A stretch of DNA of 64,000 bases, taken from the NCBI GenBank assembly GCA_963706385.1, contig OY970153.1:682001-746000 (forward strand), read 5' to 3'. The notes below the pieces were generated by a model. The model saw nothing but the letters and a program-made list of their open reading frames with translations, searched no databases and was not told where the DNA came from. The first letter of the stretch is position 1. Every line of letters begins with the position of its first letter. The translations under genes were made by a program, and so were the position numbers. Below, one piece after another: positions 8,022 through 16,835 of the stretch. This DNA is from Poindextera sp963706385. Lineage in GTDB: Bacteria > Pseudomonadota > Alphaproteobacteria > Caulobacterales > Caulobacteraceae.

Positions 8022-8780
8022 TCAACTCGCCCGCTCGCGGCGCCCGCCGCGGCCTTCCCGGTCGCCGCGATCACGGTCCCGGTCACGTCCGCCGCCCTCG
8101 CCGGCCGGTCCGGATTCACTGGCCAGGCGCTTGTCCTGAGCCATCGGGTCGTGCTCCAGCACCTCGCCCTTGAACACCCAGGTCTTCACCCCGATGATGC
8201 CGTAGGTGGTCTTGGCCTCGGCGAATCCGTAGTCGATGTCGGCGCGCAGGGTGTGCAGCGGCACGCGGCCCTCGCGATACCATTCCATCCGCGCGATTTC
8301 CGCGCCGCCCAAACGGCCGGAGACGTTGATCCGCACGCCCTTGGCGCCCAGACGCATGGTCGACTGGATCGAGCGCTTCATCGCCCGGCGGAAAGCCACG
8401 CGGCGCTCGAGCTGCTGGGCGATGTTCTCGGCCACCAACTGAGCGTCGGTCTCGGGCTTGCGGACCTCGACGATGTTCAGATGAACCTCGCCCTCGGTCA
8501 TCTCCGCCAGGTCCTTGCGCAGCTTGTCGATGTCCGCGCCCTTCTTGCCGATGATCACGCCCGGGCGCGCGGCATAGATGGTCACCCGGCACTTCTTGTG
8601 CGGACGCTCGATAATGATGCGCGAAACGCCGGCCTGACCCAGGCGCTTCTTCAGCTCCTTGCGGACCTTGATGTCCTCGTGCAGCAGCTTGCCGTACTCG
8701 TGGCCGTCGGCGAACCAGCGGCTGTCCCAGGTGCGGTTGATGCCGAGGCGCAGGCCGATCGGATTGACTTTCTGGCCCAT
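8022..8780 (-). CDS. rpsC: 30S ribosomal protein S3
   Basis: S3 forms the mRNA entry tunnel and has helicase-assisting function. The 252-residue product starts MGQKVNPIGLRLGINRTWDS, has the KH domain (RPGVIIGKKGADIDKL) and the C-terminal domain (ARMEWYREGRVPLHTLRADI). The last 30 or so residues are a low-complexity Arg/Asp/Gly tail, common in alphaproteobacterial S3. Confidence 0.98.
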   Translation of the reverse strand: MGQKVNPIGLRLGINRTWDSRWFADGHEYGKLLHEDIKVRKELKKRLGQAGVSRIIIERPHKKCRVTIYAARPGVIIGKKGADIDKLRKDLAEMTEGEVHLNIVEVRKPETDAQLVAENIAQQLERRVAFRRAMKRSIQSTMRLGAKGVRINVSGRLGGAEIARMEWYREGRVPLHTLRADIDYGFAEAKTTYGIIGVKTWVFKGEVLEHDPMAQDKRLASESGPAGEGGGRDRDRDRGDREGRGGRRERAS

Positions 8781-9160
8781 CAGGCGGCCTCACCAAGTTC
8801 ACGGACCACGATGGTGATCTCCGAGAAGGGCTTTTGAATGCGCGAGGAGCGGCCGCGCGCGCGCGAGGCGAACCGCTTCATCACCAGGTTCTTGCCGACG
8901 TAGGCCTCGGCCACCACCAGGGAGTCGATGTCCAGGCTGTGGTTGTTCTCGGCGTTGGAGATCGCCGAGTTCAGCGCCTTGCGCACGTCCTTGGCGATCC
9001 GCTTGTGGCTGAATTCCAGCTCGTTCAGCGCCCGCTGCACCTTCAGGCCGCGGATCGACTGGGCGACCAGGTTCAGCTTGCGCAGGCCGGTGCGCAGGGT
9101 GCGGACCTTGGCCATCGCCTCGACGGGCTTGAGCCGCCGCTCTTTACTTTTCTGGCCCAT
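8780..9160 (-). CDS. rplV: 50S ribosomal protein L22
   Basis: L22 lines the peptide exit tunnel; its loop is a macrolide-resistance site. The 126-residue product contains KVRTLRTGLRKLNLVAQSIR and the C-terminal RFASRARGRSSRIQKPFSEI signature. It overlaps rpsC by one base and lies one base from the rpsS start. Confidence 0.97.
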   Translation of the reverse strand: MGQKSKERRLKPVEAMAKVRTLRTGLRKLNLVAQSIRGLKVQRALNELEFSHKRIAKDVRKALNSAISNAENNHSLDIDSLVVAEAYVGKNLVMKRFASRARGRSSRIQKPFSEITIVVRELGEAA

Positions 9161-9161
9161 G

Positions 9162-9440
9162 CTACTTCCTCTTGGCCTTCTTGTCGGCGGCGTGACCGGG
9201 GAAATAGCGGGTCGGCGCGAACTCGCCGAACTTCATGCCCACCATGTCTTCGCTGACCAGCACTGGGATGTGCTTTTGGCCGTTGTGCACGCCGAAGGTC
9301 AGGCCGACGAACTGCGGCATGATGGTCGAGCGACGCGACCAGGTCTTGATCACGTCCTTGCGGCCCGATCCTTGCGCGACTTCCGCCTTCTTCAGCAGAT
9401 AGCCGTCGACGAAGGGGCCTTTCCAAACCGAACGGGTCAT
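9162..9440 (-). CDS. rpsS: 30S ribosomal protein S19
   Basis: S19 is a head protein that pairs with S13. The 92-residue product starts MTRSVWKGPFVDGYLLKKAE and has TWSRRSTIMPQFVGLTFGVHN and GMKFGEFAPTRYFPGHAADK, all diagnostic. It lies 3 bases after rplB. Confidence 0.98.
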   Translation of the reverse strand: MTRSVWKGPFVDGYLLKKAEVAQGSGRKDVIKTWSRRSTIMPQFVGLTFGVHNGQKHIPVLVSEDMVGMKFGEFAPTRYFPGHAADKKAKRK

Positions 9441-9443
9441 GGC

Positions 9444-10280
9444 TTAGCGGGCCTTCTTAACGTGGCGCGAGCGGATAATGAACTTGTCCGTCGCCTTGTT
9501 GGTGCGGGTCTTGCGGCCCTTGGTCGGCTTGCCCCACGGGGTCACCGGGTGGCGGCCGCCGGAGGTGCGGCCTTCGCCGCCGCCGTGCGGGTGGTCGATC
9601 GGGTTCATCGCCACGCCGCGGACGTGCGGCCGGCGGCCCTTGTGACGCACCCGGCCGGCCTTGCCGAGGTTCTCGTTCATGTGGTCCGGGTTGGACACCG
9701 CCCCGACCGTGGCCATGCAGCCGTCCTGGACCATGCGCAGCTCGCCCGACCCCAGACGGATCTGGGCGTAGCCGGCGTCACGGCCGACCAGTTGGGCGTA
9801 GGCCCCGGCCGAGCGGGCGATCTGGCCGCCCTTTTCCGGCTTCAGTTCGACGTTGTGCACGATGGCGCCGATCGGCAGCGAACGCAGCGGCGCGGCGTTG
9901 CCCGGCTTGATGTCGACCTTCTCGGCCGCGATCACCTCATCGCCGACCTTCAGCCGCTGCGGCGCCAGGATGTAGGCCAGTTCGCCATCGGCGTACTTGA
10001 TCAGGGCGATGAAGGCGGTGCGGTTGGGGTCGTATTCCAGCCGCTCGACCACGCCCGACACGCCGAATTTGCGGCGCTTGAAGTCGATCATCCGGTAGAG
10101 CCGTTTGGCGCCGCCACCGCGGAACCGCACCGCGATCCGGCCGCCGCCGCCGCGTCCGCCGGACTTGGTCAGGCCCTGCACCAGCCGCTTGACCGGACCG
10201 CCCTTGTGCAGCTCGGACTTGTCGACCAGCACCAGGGCCCTGCGGCCCGGCGAGGTGGGATTGAAGGTCTTCAAGGCCAT
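9444..10280 (-). CDS. rplB: 50S ribosomal protein L2
   Basis: L2 is needed for subunit association and peptidyl transferase activity. The 278-residue product starts MALKTFNPTSPGRRALVLVD and contains the catalytic-region signature VRGVAMNPIDHPHGGGEGRT. Termini and length match the family. Confidence 0.98.
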   Translation of the reverse strand: MALKTFNPTSPGRRALVLVDKSELHKGGPVKRLVQGLTKSGGRGGGGRIAVRFRGGGAKRLYRMIDFKRRKFGVSGVVERLEYDPNRTAFIALIKYADGELAYILAPQRLKVGDEVIAAEKVDIKPGNAAPLRSLPIGAIVHNVELKPEKGGQIARSAGAYAQLVGRDAGYAQIRLGSGELRMVQDGCMATVGAVSNPDHMNENLGKAGRVRHKGRRPHVRGVAMNPIDHPHGGGEGRTSGGRHPVTPWGKPTKGRKTRTNKATDKFIIRSRHVKKAR

Positions 10281-10284
10281 CGGA

Positions 10285-10578
10285 TCAAAGCCCCGTCGTG
10301 ATGTCGATCGACTGGCCCTCGGCCAGTGTCACGATCGCTTTCTTGACGTCCGAGCGACGCCCCTTGATGCCGCGGAAGCGCTTGGTCTTGCCCTTGGTGA
10401 CCATGGTGTTGACCTTGGTCACCGTGACCTTGAACAGCTCTTCGATGGCGGCGGCGATCTCGTCCTTGGTCGCATCCTTGGCGACGCGGAAAACGACCTT
10501 GTTCTGCTCGGACAGCAGGGTCGCCTTTTCGGTGATCACCGGCGAGAGAATGGTGTCGTAGTGCCGGGCGGTGGCCAT
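10285..10578 (-). CDS. rplW: 50S ribosomal protein L23
   Basis: L23 borders the exit tunnel and binds trigger factor and SRP. The 97-residue product starts MATARHYDTILSPVITEKAT and contains VTKVNTMVTKGKTKRFRGIK. I prefer the ATG at 10578, which forms a TGATG overlap with the rplD stop; an in-frame GTG one codon upstream is possible. Confidence 0.96.
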   Translation of the reverse strand: MATARHYDTILSPVITEKATLLSEQNKVVFRVAKDATKDEIAAAIEELFKVTVTKVNTMVTKGKTKRFRGIKGRRSDVKKAIVTLAEGQSIDITTGL

Positions 10579-11216
10579 CACGCGGCTTCCTTCTCAGCAA
10601 AACGCGCCTCGATCGCCTCGATCGCGGCCCGGGTCAGCACCAGGGTGTCGCGGCGCAGCACGTCGTAGACGTTGAGGCCGGCGTTCGGCAGCACGTCGAT
10701 GGCGGGGATGTTGCGGGCGGCGAGCTTGAAGTTGCCGTCGATCTCCGGCCCGCCGATGATCAGCGCGTTCCTCAGGCCGAGCTTGGCGAACTGGGCGCGC
10801 AGCGAGGCGGTCTTGGGCGCGTCCAGCGCGGCGGCGTCGAGCACCACCAGCGCGCCGGCCTTGGCCTTGGACGACAGGGCGTGCCGCAGGGCCAGCGCCC
10901 TCACCTTCTTGGGCAGGTCGAAGGCGTGGCTGCGCACGATCGGCCCGAAAGCGCGGCTGCCGCCGACGAACTGCGGCGCGCGGCGCGAGCCGTGACGGGC
11001 GCCGCCGGTGCCCTTCTGCTTGTACATCTTCTTACCGGTGCGAGAATTCTCGTTCCGGGTCTGGACCTTGTGGGTGCCGGCGCGGCGCTTGGCCAATTGC
11101 CAGTTGACGCAGCGGGCCAGGATGTCGCCGCGGATCTCCTCGATGCCGAACACGGCGTCGGAGAGTTCGATCTGGCCGGCCTTGGCGCCGGCGAGGGTGA
11201 TGACGTCGAGTTTCAT
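10578..11216 (-). CDS. rplD: 50S ribosomal protein L4
   Basis: L4 reaches into the exit tunnel and, in enterobacteria, represses the S10 operon. The 212-residue product contains the signature RTGKKMYKQKGTGGARHGSR and RSHAFDLPKKVRALALRHAL. It overlaps the rplC stop by one base. Confidence 0.97.
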   Translation of the reverse strand: MKLDVITLAGAKAGQIELSDAVFGIEEIRGDILARCVNWQLAKRRAGTHKVQTRNENSRTGKKMYKQKGTGGARHGSRRAPQFVGGSRAFGPIVRSHAFDLPKKVRALALRHALSSKAKAGALVVLDAAALDAPKTASLRAQFAKLGLRNALIIGGPEIDGNFKLAARNIPAIDVLPNAGLNVYDVLRRDTLVLTRAAIEAIEARFAEKEAA

Positions 11217-11977
11217 CAGGCTTCACCCTCCGTCGCCGGCGCATCGGCCGCCGGGGCCTCGATATCGACCGGCGCCGGCGCGGCGGCGTCCGCGGTCTTG
11301 CCCGAGGTTTTGAACGCGCCGGGCTTAGGCAGGTCGGCCGGGGCCGCGCGCTTCACCGCATCGCGGATTTTCACATAGGCGCCTTCCGTGCCCGGAACCG
11401 CGCCCCTCAGAAGAATAAGACCGCGCTCCACATCGACGCGGAACACGGTCAGATTGAGGGTGGTGACGTTTTCCTGGCCCAGATGGCCGGCCATCTTCTT
11501 GTTCTTGAAGGTGCGGCCGGGATCCTGGCGATTGCCGGTCGAGCCGAGCGAGCGGTGCGACAGCGACACCCCGTGGGTCGCGCGCAGGCCGCCGAAATTC
11601 CAGCGCTTCATGCCGCCCTGGAAACCCTTGCCGACGGTCAGGCCCGATACGTCCACGGATTGGCCGGGAACGAAATGGTCGGCGGTGAACTCCGCGCCCA
11701 CGTCGATCAGATTGTCCTCCGACACTCTGAATTCCGCGATGTGACGCTTGGGTTCGACCAGCGCCTTGGCGAAGTGGCCGCGCATCGCCTTGGAAGTGTT
11801 CTTGACCTTCTTCGCGCCCACACCGAGCTGCAGGGCGACGTAGCCGTCCTTGTCCTTGGTGCGCTGGGCGGTGACCTGGCAGCCGTCCAGCGACAGCACG
11901 GTCACCGGCACATGGACGCCGGCTTCGTCGAAGAAGCGCGTCATGCCCAGCTTTTTGGCGATCACGCCCGTACGCAT
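11216..11977 (-). CDS. rplC: 50S ribosomal protein L3
   Basis: L3 nucleates 50S assembly and reaches the peptidyl transferase centre. The 253-residue product starts MRTGVIAKKLGMTRFFDEAG and has MKRWNFGGLRATHGVSLSHR and MAGHLGQENVTTLNL. The C-terminus carries an extra Ala/Pro-rich tail of about 40 residues beyond the usual length. Confidence 0.97.
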   Translation of the reverse strand: MRTGVIAKKLGMTRFFDEAGVHVPVTVLSLDGCQVTAQRTKDKDGYVALQLGVGAKKVKNTSKAMRGHFAKALVEPKRHIAEFRVSEDNLIDVGAEFTADHFVPGQSVDVSGLTVGKGFQGGMKRWNFGGLRATHGVSLSHRSLGSTGNRQDPGRTFKNKKMAGHLGQENVTTLNLTVFRVDVERGLILLRGAVPGTEGAYVKIRDAVKRAAPADLPKPGAFKTSGKTADAAAPAPVDIEAPAADAPATEGEA

Positions 11978-11992
11978 CGGCGAGGTCCCCTT

Positions 11993-12301
11993 CTAGAGCT
12001 TGATCTCGACGTCCACGCCGGCGGACAGGTCGAGCTTCATCAGCGCGTCCACGGTCTGCGGGGTGGGGTCGACGATGTCGAGCACGCGCTTGTGCGTGCG
12101 GATTTCGAACTGCTCGCGCGACTTCTTGTCGATGTGCGGCGAGCGGTTGACGGTGAATTTTTCGATCAGAGTGGGCAGCGGGATCGGGCCGCGCACGGTC
12201 GCGCCGGTGCGCTTGGCCGTGTTGACGATCTCACGGGTTGAATGATCCAGCACCCGGTGGTCGAAGGCTTTGAGCCGGATGCGGATATTTTGTCGATCCA
12301 T
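11993..12301 (-). CDS. rpsJ: 30S ribosomal protein S10
   Basis: S10 is a 30S head protein and, as NusE, a transcription antitermination partner of NusB (also encoded in this window). The 102-residue product starts MDRQNIRIRLKAFDHRVLDH and contains GPIPLPTLIEKFTVNRSPHID. I chose the ATG at 12301 by homology; it has AGGGA 12 bases upstream. It is the first gene of the ribosomal run, and no tuf gene precedes it. Confidence 0.97.
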   Translation of the reverse strand: MDRQNIRIRLKAFDHRVLDHSTREIVNTAKRTGATVRGPIPLPTLIEKFTVNRSPHIDKKSREQFEIRTHKRVLDIVDPTPQTVDALMKLDLSAGVDVEIKL

Positions 12302-12444
12302 ATCGCTCGAGTTCCCTAAAGCGCTCGCCACGCCCGAATACTGTTTCAAAGACCAGTCCGAAGCCGAAACCTCGGGTAAGACGCGCGAGACCCGCAAAAC
12401 GAAATCGGCCCAAGCGATACCGCGTGGGCCTGCCCAGCTGAAGC

Positions 12445-12461
12445 CCGGGAAATCGTCCCGG
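12445..12461 (-). other. Hairpin in the rpsJ leader
   Basis: CCGGGA and TCCCGG flank a 5-base loop in the untranslated region between the putative S10 promoter and rpsJ. The gap 12302-12599 holds this hairpin and the promoter; I see nothing else in it. Regulatory function is not shown; it could be part of an autoregulatory leader. Confidence 0.35.
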
Positions 12462-12530
12462 ACAATGTCAGGTCGTCTCGCGAACCGCGTCTAAGCCCTA
12501 AAGCTTACAGCCGGTCCAACAGAGGCGCGG

Positions 12531-12559
12531 TAGATACTCGCCGGGCCGAAGCGCGTCAA
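12531..12559 (-). promoter_or_regulatory. Sigma-70-type promoter for the S10 operon
   Basis: On the minus strand TTGACG (12554-12559) is followed after 17 bases by TATCTA (12531-12536). It lies 41 bases past the stop of the upstream NlpD-like gene and about 230 bases before rpsJ, so the S10 operon would have its own start and a long leader. Pattern evidence only. Confidence 0.7.
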
Positions 12560-12599
12560 GGCGTAACCGCGAACGCGATAAATCGGCGCCGGCCCGCGG

Positions 12600-13916
12600 C
12601 TAGCGCGTGGGAAGCACCAGGGCCGGATCGATCGGGCGGGCGCGCTCACGCGGCGAGGGGGCGTAGCGAACCTCGAAGTGCAGCTGCGGCTGGTCGACGC
12701 CGCCGCTGGATCCGACCGTGCCAATCTCGGCTCCCTGGGCGATGTGATCCTTGATCTTCACCTCGGTCTTCGACAGGTGCGCATAGGCGGTCACCCAGCC
12801 GTCCTCGTGCTTGATCAGCACCAGATTGCCGAATCCCGGCACGAGGTTGCCGGCATAGACCACGTCCCCAGCTGCGGCCGCGTGGACCGGCGCGCCGTCG
12901 GGGGCGGCGATATCGAGGCCGTCGTTGCGCTGGCCGCCCGGCTTGGATCCGAAGCCCGACAGAATATCGCCCGCCGCCGGCCAGGCGAACCGACCGCGTC
13001 CGGCTTCGGCCACCTGGGCGTCGGTCGGCGCGGCGGGCGCCGCCTCCGTCGTCGGTGCGCTCGGCGCGGGTGTCGGCGGCGTGGAGGGCGTGGAATAGGT
13101 CGGTGGCGGCGCCGGGTGTTCGCCGGGCAGCGAGGCGTAAGGGACCGGCTGCGCCGGCGCGACGCCAGCCTGACCGGACATCGACCCTTCGCGCGCCGGA
13201 GGCGCCGCCGAGGGCCGTCTGGCGGTCCTGGCCGCACGTTCCTCGCCGGTGGCGGCTTCTGGCTCGCCTGACAAAATGAGCTTTTGGCCCGCGCGCACGC
13301 GGCTGACGGAGCGAAGCTTGTTTAGCGCCTTCAGATCGTCGACCGAGACGCCGAACCGCCGACCGATCGAATAAAGGGTGTCCCCGTGCTTGACCATATA
13401 GGTCTTCGGCGTTTGCGGATTGGACTGGCGCTCGCGATCGCCGCCGCGCGCGTGGCGGCCCCGCTCCCCCGCCGCGGGCGTCTCGGCGCCCGGCGCGCGA
13501 AGCTCGTCGCCGATCTTGAGGTAGCGCGGTCGAAGGCCCGGATTGGCGTCCATGACCGCCTTGGGCGTGGTGTGCAGCCGCTTGGCGATCGCATTGATGG
13601 TGTCGCCCTTGCGCACGACGACGGTCTGGGCCGGCTGGCTGGCGGCGACCTTATCGTCATGGCTCCGGTGGCTGTGATGGTGGTGACGACGGGCGACATC
13701 GATGCGCGCCGCCGGATCTTTGTCGGAGCGCCAAACCAGCGGGATCAGCATCGACGATTGGTCAAGGTAAGGGCTGGTCGGCGCGTGATGCGCCGAAGCC
13801 TCCGCGACCGGCGGCGGCGCATAGCCGGCATTCGGTTCGGATCGCGCTTCGATGCGTCCGGACAGCCCGGCGAGCGCCAGGGCCATGGTCATCGCTCGAA
13901 ACATAATCGCCGTCAT
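12600..13916 (-). CDS. LysM / degenerate M23 (LytM) NlpD-like murein hydrolase activator
   Basis: Probable envelope protein that binds peptidoglycan and activates a cell-wall amidase. The 438-residue product has a signal-like N-terminus (FRAMTMALALAGLSG, no lipobox Cys), two LysM repeats (VVVRKGDTINAIAKRLHTTP and YMVKHGDTLYSIGRRFGVSV), a Pro/Ala-rich linker, and a C-terminal M23 domain (FAWPAAGDILSGFG onward). The zinc ligands look lost: the usual HXGXD reads NDGLD and the HXH reads QLH. That is the pattern of non-catalytic NlpD/EnvC activators. It lies downstream of surE and pcm, the same company nlpD keeps elsewhere. Confidence 0.88.
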   Translation of the reverse strand: MTAIMFRAMTMALALAGLSGRIEARSEPNAGYAPPPVAEASAHHAPTSPYLDQSSMLIPLVWRSDKDPAARIDVARRHHHHSHRSHDDKVAASQPAQTVVVRKGDTINAIAKRLHTTPKAVMDANPGLRPRYLKIGDELRAPGAETPAAGERGRHARGGDRERQSNPQTPKTYMVKHGDTLYSIGRRFGVSVDDLKALNKLRSVSRVRAGQKLILSGEPEAATGEERAARTARRPSAAPPAREGSMSGQAGVAPAQPVPYASLPGEHPAPPPTYSTPSTPPTPAPSAPTTEAAPAAPTDAQVAEAGRGRFAWPAAGDILSGFGSKPGGQRNDGLDIAAPDGAPVHAAAAGDVVYAGNLVPGFGNLVLIKHEDGWVTAYAHLSKTEVKIKDHIAQGAEIGTVGSSGGVDQPQLHFEVRYAPSPRERARPIDPALVLPTR

Positions 13917-14015
13917 CGCCGCTTCACCCTCGGCTTGTCGGAATCACTCGCCCGACCGACCTCACTGTCCGCCAAGCCCGCAACGCGCGCCACCCGGCCC
14001 GACGCCGTCGGATCG

Positions 14016-14678
14016 TCACAACTCACGTGCGACCCCTTCCAGTAACGGCACGAAGCGGACCTCGCATAGAACTTCTTCCTTAAAGCCGCCTTTACCATCG
14101 CCCGCATAGCGCATCAGGGTCTGCACCGGCCCGCGCCCGATCGGCGCCACCAGAACCCCGGAGGGTTTCAGTTGCGCGATCAGGGCCATGGGCTCGCCCG
14201 GCGCCGCCGCCGTGACCAAAATGCGGTCGAACGGCGCCTGCTTGGGCCAGCCCTCGGCCCCGTCGCCGAAACGGGTGATGATATTGCCCAGTTGCAGCTC
14301 TTTGAACCTCGCCTCGGCCTCGTTCAGCAAGGTGCGGTAACGCTCGACGGTGTAAACCAGCCGCGCCAGCCTGGAGAGCACTGCGGTCTGATAGCCCGAG
14401 CCGGTGCCGATCTCCAACACCCTGGCGCGCGGTTCGATGGTCAGGGCCTGGGTCATCAGTCCGACGATGAACGGCTGGCTGATGGTCTGGCCGCAGGCGA
14501 TCGGCAGGGCCGAATCCTCCCAGGCGCGCGCCTTGAACAGCTCCGGCGTGAACAGCTCGCGCGGCGTCTGCTCCAGCGCCGTCAGCACCGCCGGATCGCC
14601 GACCCCCTGGGAGCGCAGCTCGAGGATCAGCCGCGCGCGGCGGGTCTGCGAGGTTTTGTGGGACTCGGATTTGCTCAT
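14016..14678 (-). CDS. pcm: Protein-L-isoaspartate O-methyltransferase
   Basis: Pcm methylates L-isoaspartyl residues so that damaged proteins can be repaired. The 220-residue product contains the SAM-binding motif VLEIGTGSGYQTAVL, a preceding ALPIACGQTISQP segment, and RILVTAAAPGEP, all typical. It begins one base after the surE stop, so the two are co-translated, a common pairing in proteobacteria. Confidence 0.95.
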   Translation of the reverse strand: MSKSESHKTSQTRRARLILELRSQGVGDPAVLTALEQTPRELFTPELFKARAWEDSALPIACGQTISQPFIVGLMTQALTIEPRARVLEIGTGSGYQTAVLSRLARLVYTVERYRTLLNEAEARFKELQLGNIITRFGDGAEGWPKQAPFDRILVTAAAPGEPMALIAQLKPSGVLVAPIGRGPVQTLMRYAGDGKGGFKEEVLCEVRFVPLLEGVAREL

Positions 14679-14679
14679 C

Positions 14680-15477
14680 TCAGGCGCCGCCGACGCGGCC
14701 GGTCAGCGGCGGCGATCCGCCCAGCACGGCTTTCAGATCATGGACGGTCGGCATGTGCGTCAGATCGATATGCAGCGGCGTGACCGAAATGCGGCCCTCG
14801 TAGATGGCGCGCAGGTCGGTGCCGTCCTCGGGCTTGGACGGCAGGTTGCGAAAGCCCAGCCAATAATACTCCCGTCCGCGCAGATCCGTTCGTCGTTCCG
14901 CATAGCGGGTGCGCACGTCGCGAAAGCCCTGTCGGGTGACCTCCACCGCCTCGACCTCGCCTGGCGGCAGGGCCGGGAAATTGACGTTGATCACCACCCC
15001 TTGCGGCCAGCCGACCTCCAACAGCCGCAGAATGATTCCCGGCGCGAAGGTCTCGGCGGTGTCGAAGGCGATCGGTTCGCCCTCGGCGAAGGCCCGCGAC
15101 TGGCTGAGCGCGATGGCCGGTATGCCCAGCGCCATGCCCTCGATCGCTCCGGCCACCGTGCCGGACATGGTCACGTCTTCCGCCAGGTTCTGGCCGTGAT
15201 TGACGCCGGACAGCACCAGATCGGGCTTGGCCCCCTCGACCAGATCCTGCGCGGCCACGGTCACGCAGTCGGTGGGCGTGCCGGTGATGGCGAAGCGCCG
15301 CGCGTCCAGTTTGCGCACCCTCAGCGGCTCGGTCAGGGTGAGGGAGCGGCTGACGCCCGACTGCTCATATTCGGGCGCGACCACCCACACGTCGTCGGAC
15401 AGCGCCCGCGCGATGCGTTCGAGCGCCTGCAGACCCTCGGCGTGGATGCCGTCGTCGTTGGTGACCAGAATACGCAA
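14680..15477 (-). CDS. surE: 5'/3'-nucleotidase SurE
   Basis: SurE dephosphorylates nucleoside monophosphates in stress survival. The 265-residue product begins MRILVTNDDGIHAEGLQAL with the paired metal-binding Asp residues and has SGVNHGQNLAEDVTMSGTVA. It lies 6 bases after serS and just before pcm. Confidence 0.96.
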   Translation of the reverse strand: MRILVTNDDGIHAEGLQALERIARALSDDVWVVAPEYEQSGVSRSLTLTEPLRVRKLDARRFAITGTPTDCVTVAAQDLVEGAKPDLVLSGVNHGQNLAEDVTMSGTVAGAIEGMALGIPAIALSQSRAFAEGEPIAFDTAETFAPGIILRLLEVGWPQGVVINVNFPALPPGEVEAVEVTRQGFRDVRTRYAERRTDLRGREYYWLGFRNLPSKPEDGTDLRAIYEGRISVTPLHIDLTHMPTVHDLKAVLGGSPPLTGRVGGA

Positions 15478-15483
15478 AAATCG

Positions 15484-16755
15484 TCAGCCGATGTGGGTCA
15501 GCCCGCCCAGGTAGGGCTGCAACGCCTGAGGAACGGCGATTCGGCCGCTCTCGTCCTGATAGTTTTCGATCACCGCCACCAAGGTGCGTCCCACCGCCAG
15601 GCCCGAACCGTTCAGGGTGTGGACGAACCGCGCGCCCTTCTCCCCCGACCGGCGGCAGCGGGCGTCCATCCGCCGGGCCTGGAAATCCCCGCAGTTGGAG
15701 CAGGAGCTGATCTCGCGATAGGCGTTCTGCGACGGCAGCCAGACCTCGAGATCGAAGGTCTTGCGGGCGGAAAAGCCCATGTCGCCGGTGCACAGCAGCA
15801 TGGTGCGGAACGGCAGGTCCAGGCGCTTGAGCACCGCCTCGGCGCAACCGACCATCCGTTCGTGCTCGGCGTTCGACTGTTCCGGCGTGGTGATCGAGAC
15901 CAGCTCGACCTTGTGGAACTGGTGCTGGCGGATCATGCCGCGGGTGTCGCGGCCCGAGGCGCCGGCCTCGGAGCGGAAGCAGGGCGTCAGCGCCGTCAGC
16001 CGCAGCGGCAGTTCCTCCTCGGGCGTGATCTGCTCGCGCACCAGGTTGGTCAGCGAGACCTCGGCGGTGGGGATCAGCCAGCGGCCGTCGGTGGTGCGAA
16101 ACAGGTCCTCGGCGAACTTGGGCAACTGGCCGGTGCCGAACGCCGCCTCGTCGCGCACCAGCAGCGGCGGCGAGACCTCGAGGTAGTCGTGCTCGCGGGT
16201 CTGCAGGTCCAGCATGAACTGGCCGAGCGCCCGCTCCAGCCGGGCGAGCGCGCCCTTCAGCACCACGAAACGCGCGCCGCTCATCCGTGCGGCGGCCTCG
16301 AAATCCATCAGCCCCAGCGCCTCGCCCAGATCGACGTGATCCTTGGGCTTGGCGATGGCGAACGGCTCGCCCCAGCGGCGCGTCTCGACATTGGCCGCCT
16401 CGTCCTCGCCGACGGGAACCGCCGCGTCCGGCAGGTTGGGCAGCGCCGCCAGCCGCGCGCGCAGATCCTCGCCGATCTCGCGCTCGGCGTCCCCTTCCCT
16501 GGCGATCTCCACCTTCAACAGCTCGACCTCGGCCATCAGCTCGGTGGCGCCGGTCTCGTCCTTCTTGGATTTGGCGATGCCGATCAGCTTGGAGACGTCG
16601 TTGCGCCGGCTCTGGGCCGCCTGCAGGGCGGTCTGGGCGATGCGCAGCTGGCGGTCCAGATCCAGCAGCCCGGCGGTCTGCGGCGAAAGCCCCCTGGCGC
16701 CCCAGGCGCGGTCGTAGGCGTCGGGGTCGTCGCGTATGGCCTTGATGTCATGCAT
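15484..16755 (-). CDS. serS: Seryl-tRNA synthetase
   Basis: SerS charges tRNA-Ser. The 423-residue product starts MHDIKAIRDDPDAYDRAW, has an N-terminal coiled-coil arm (residues about 30-100), then the class II core with motif 2 (FRSEAGASGRDTRGMIRQHQ) and motif 3 (GSGLAVGRTLVAVIENYQDE). I chose the ATG at 16755; the open frame continues upstream into tatC but without SerS features. Confidence 0.97.
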   Translation of the reverse strand: MHDIKAIRDDPDAYDRAWGARGLSPQTAGLLDLDRQLRIAQTALQAAQSRRNDVSKLIGIAKSKKDETGATELMAEVELLKVEIAREGDAEREIGEDLRARLAALPNLPDAAVPVGEDEAANVETRRWGEPFAIAKPKDHVDLGEALGLMDFEAAARMSGARFVVLKGALARLERALGQFMLDLQTREHDYLEVSPPLLVRDEAAFGTGQLPKFAEDLFRTTDGRWLIPTAEVSLTNLVREQITPEEELPLRLTALTPCFRSEAGASGRDTRGMIRQHQFHKVELVSITTPEQSNAEHERMVGCAEAVLKRLDLPFRTMLLCTGDMGFSARKTFDLEVWLPSQNAYREISSCSNCGDFQARRMDARCRRSGEKGARFVHTLNGSGLAVGRTLVAVIENYQDESGRIAVPQALQPYLGGLTHIG

Positions 16756-16835
16756 GGGCGAAACGCCGAACGAAGGGTGAGCGGCCTTCCTTAAGGCGCG
16801 TCGGGATGGGCGCCAAGCTTTAGGCGATGGACGGT

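Noticed and set aside
14404..16794. 796-codon open frame on the plus strand
   Set aside because: It lies opposite surE and serS, both certain genes, and its protein is low-complexity Gln/Arg/Gly/His with no motif; long antisense frames are expected at this GC.
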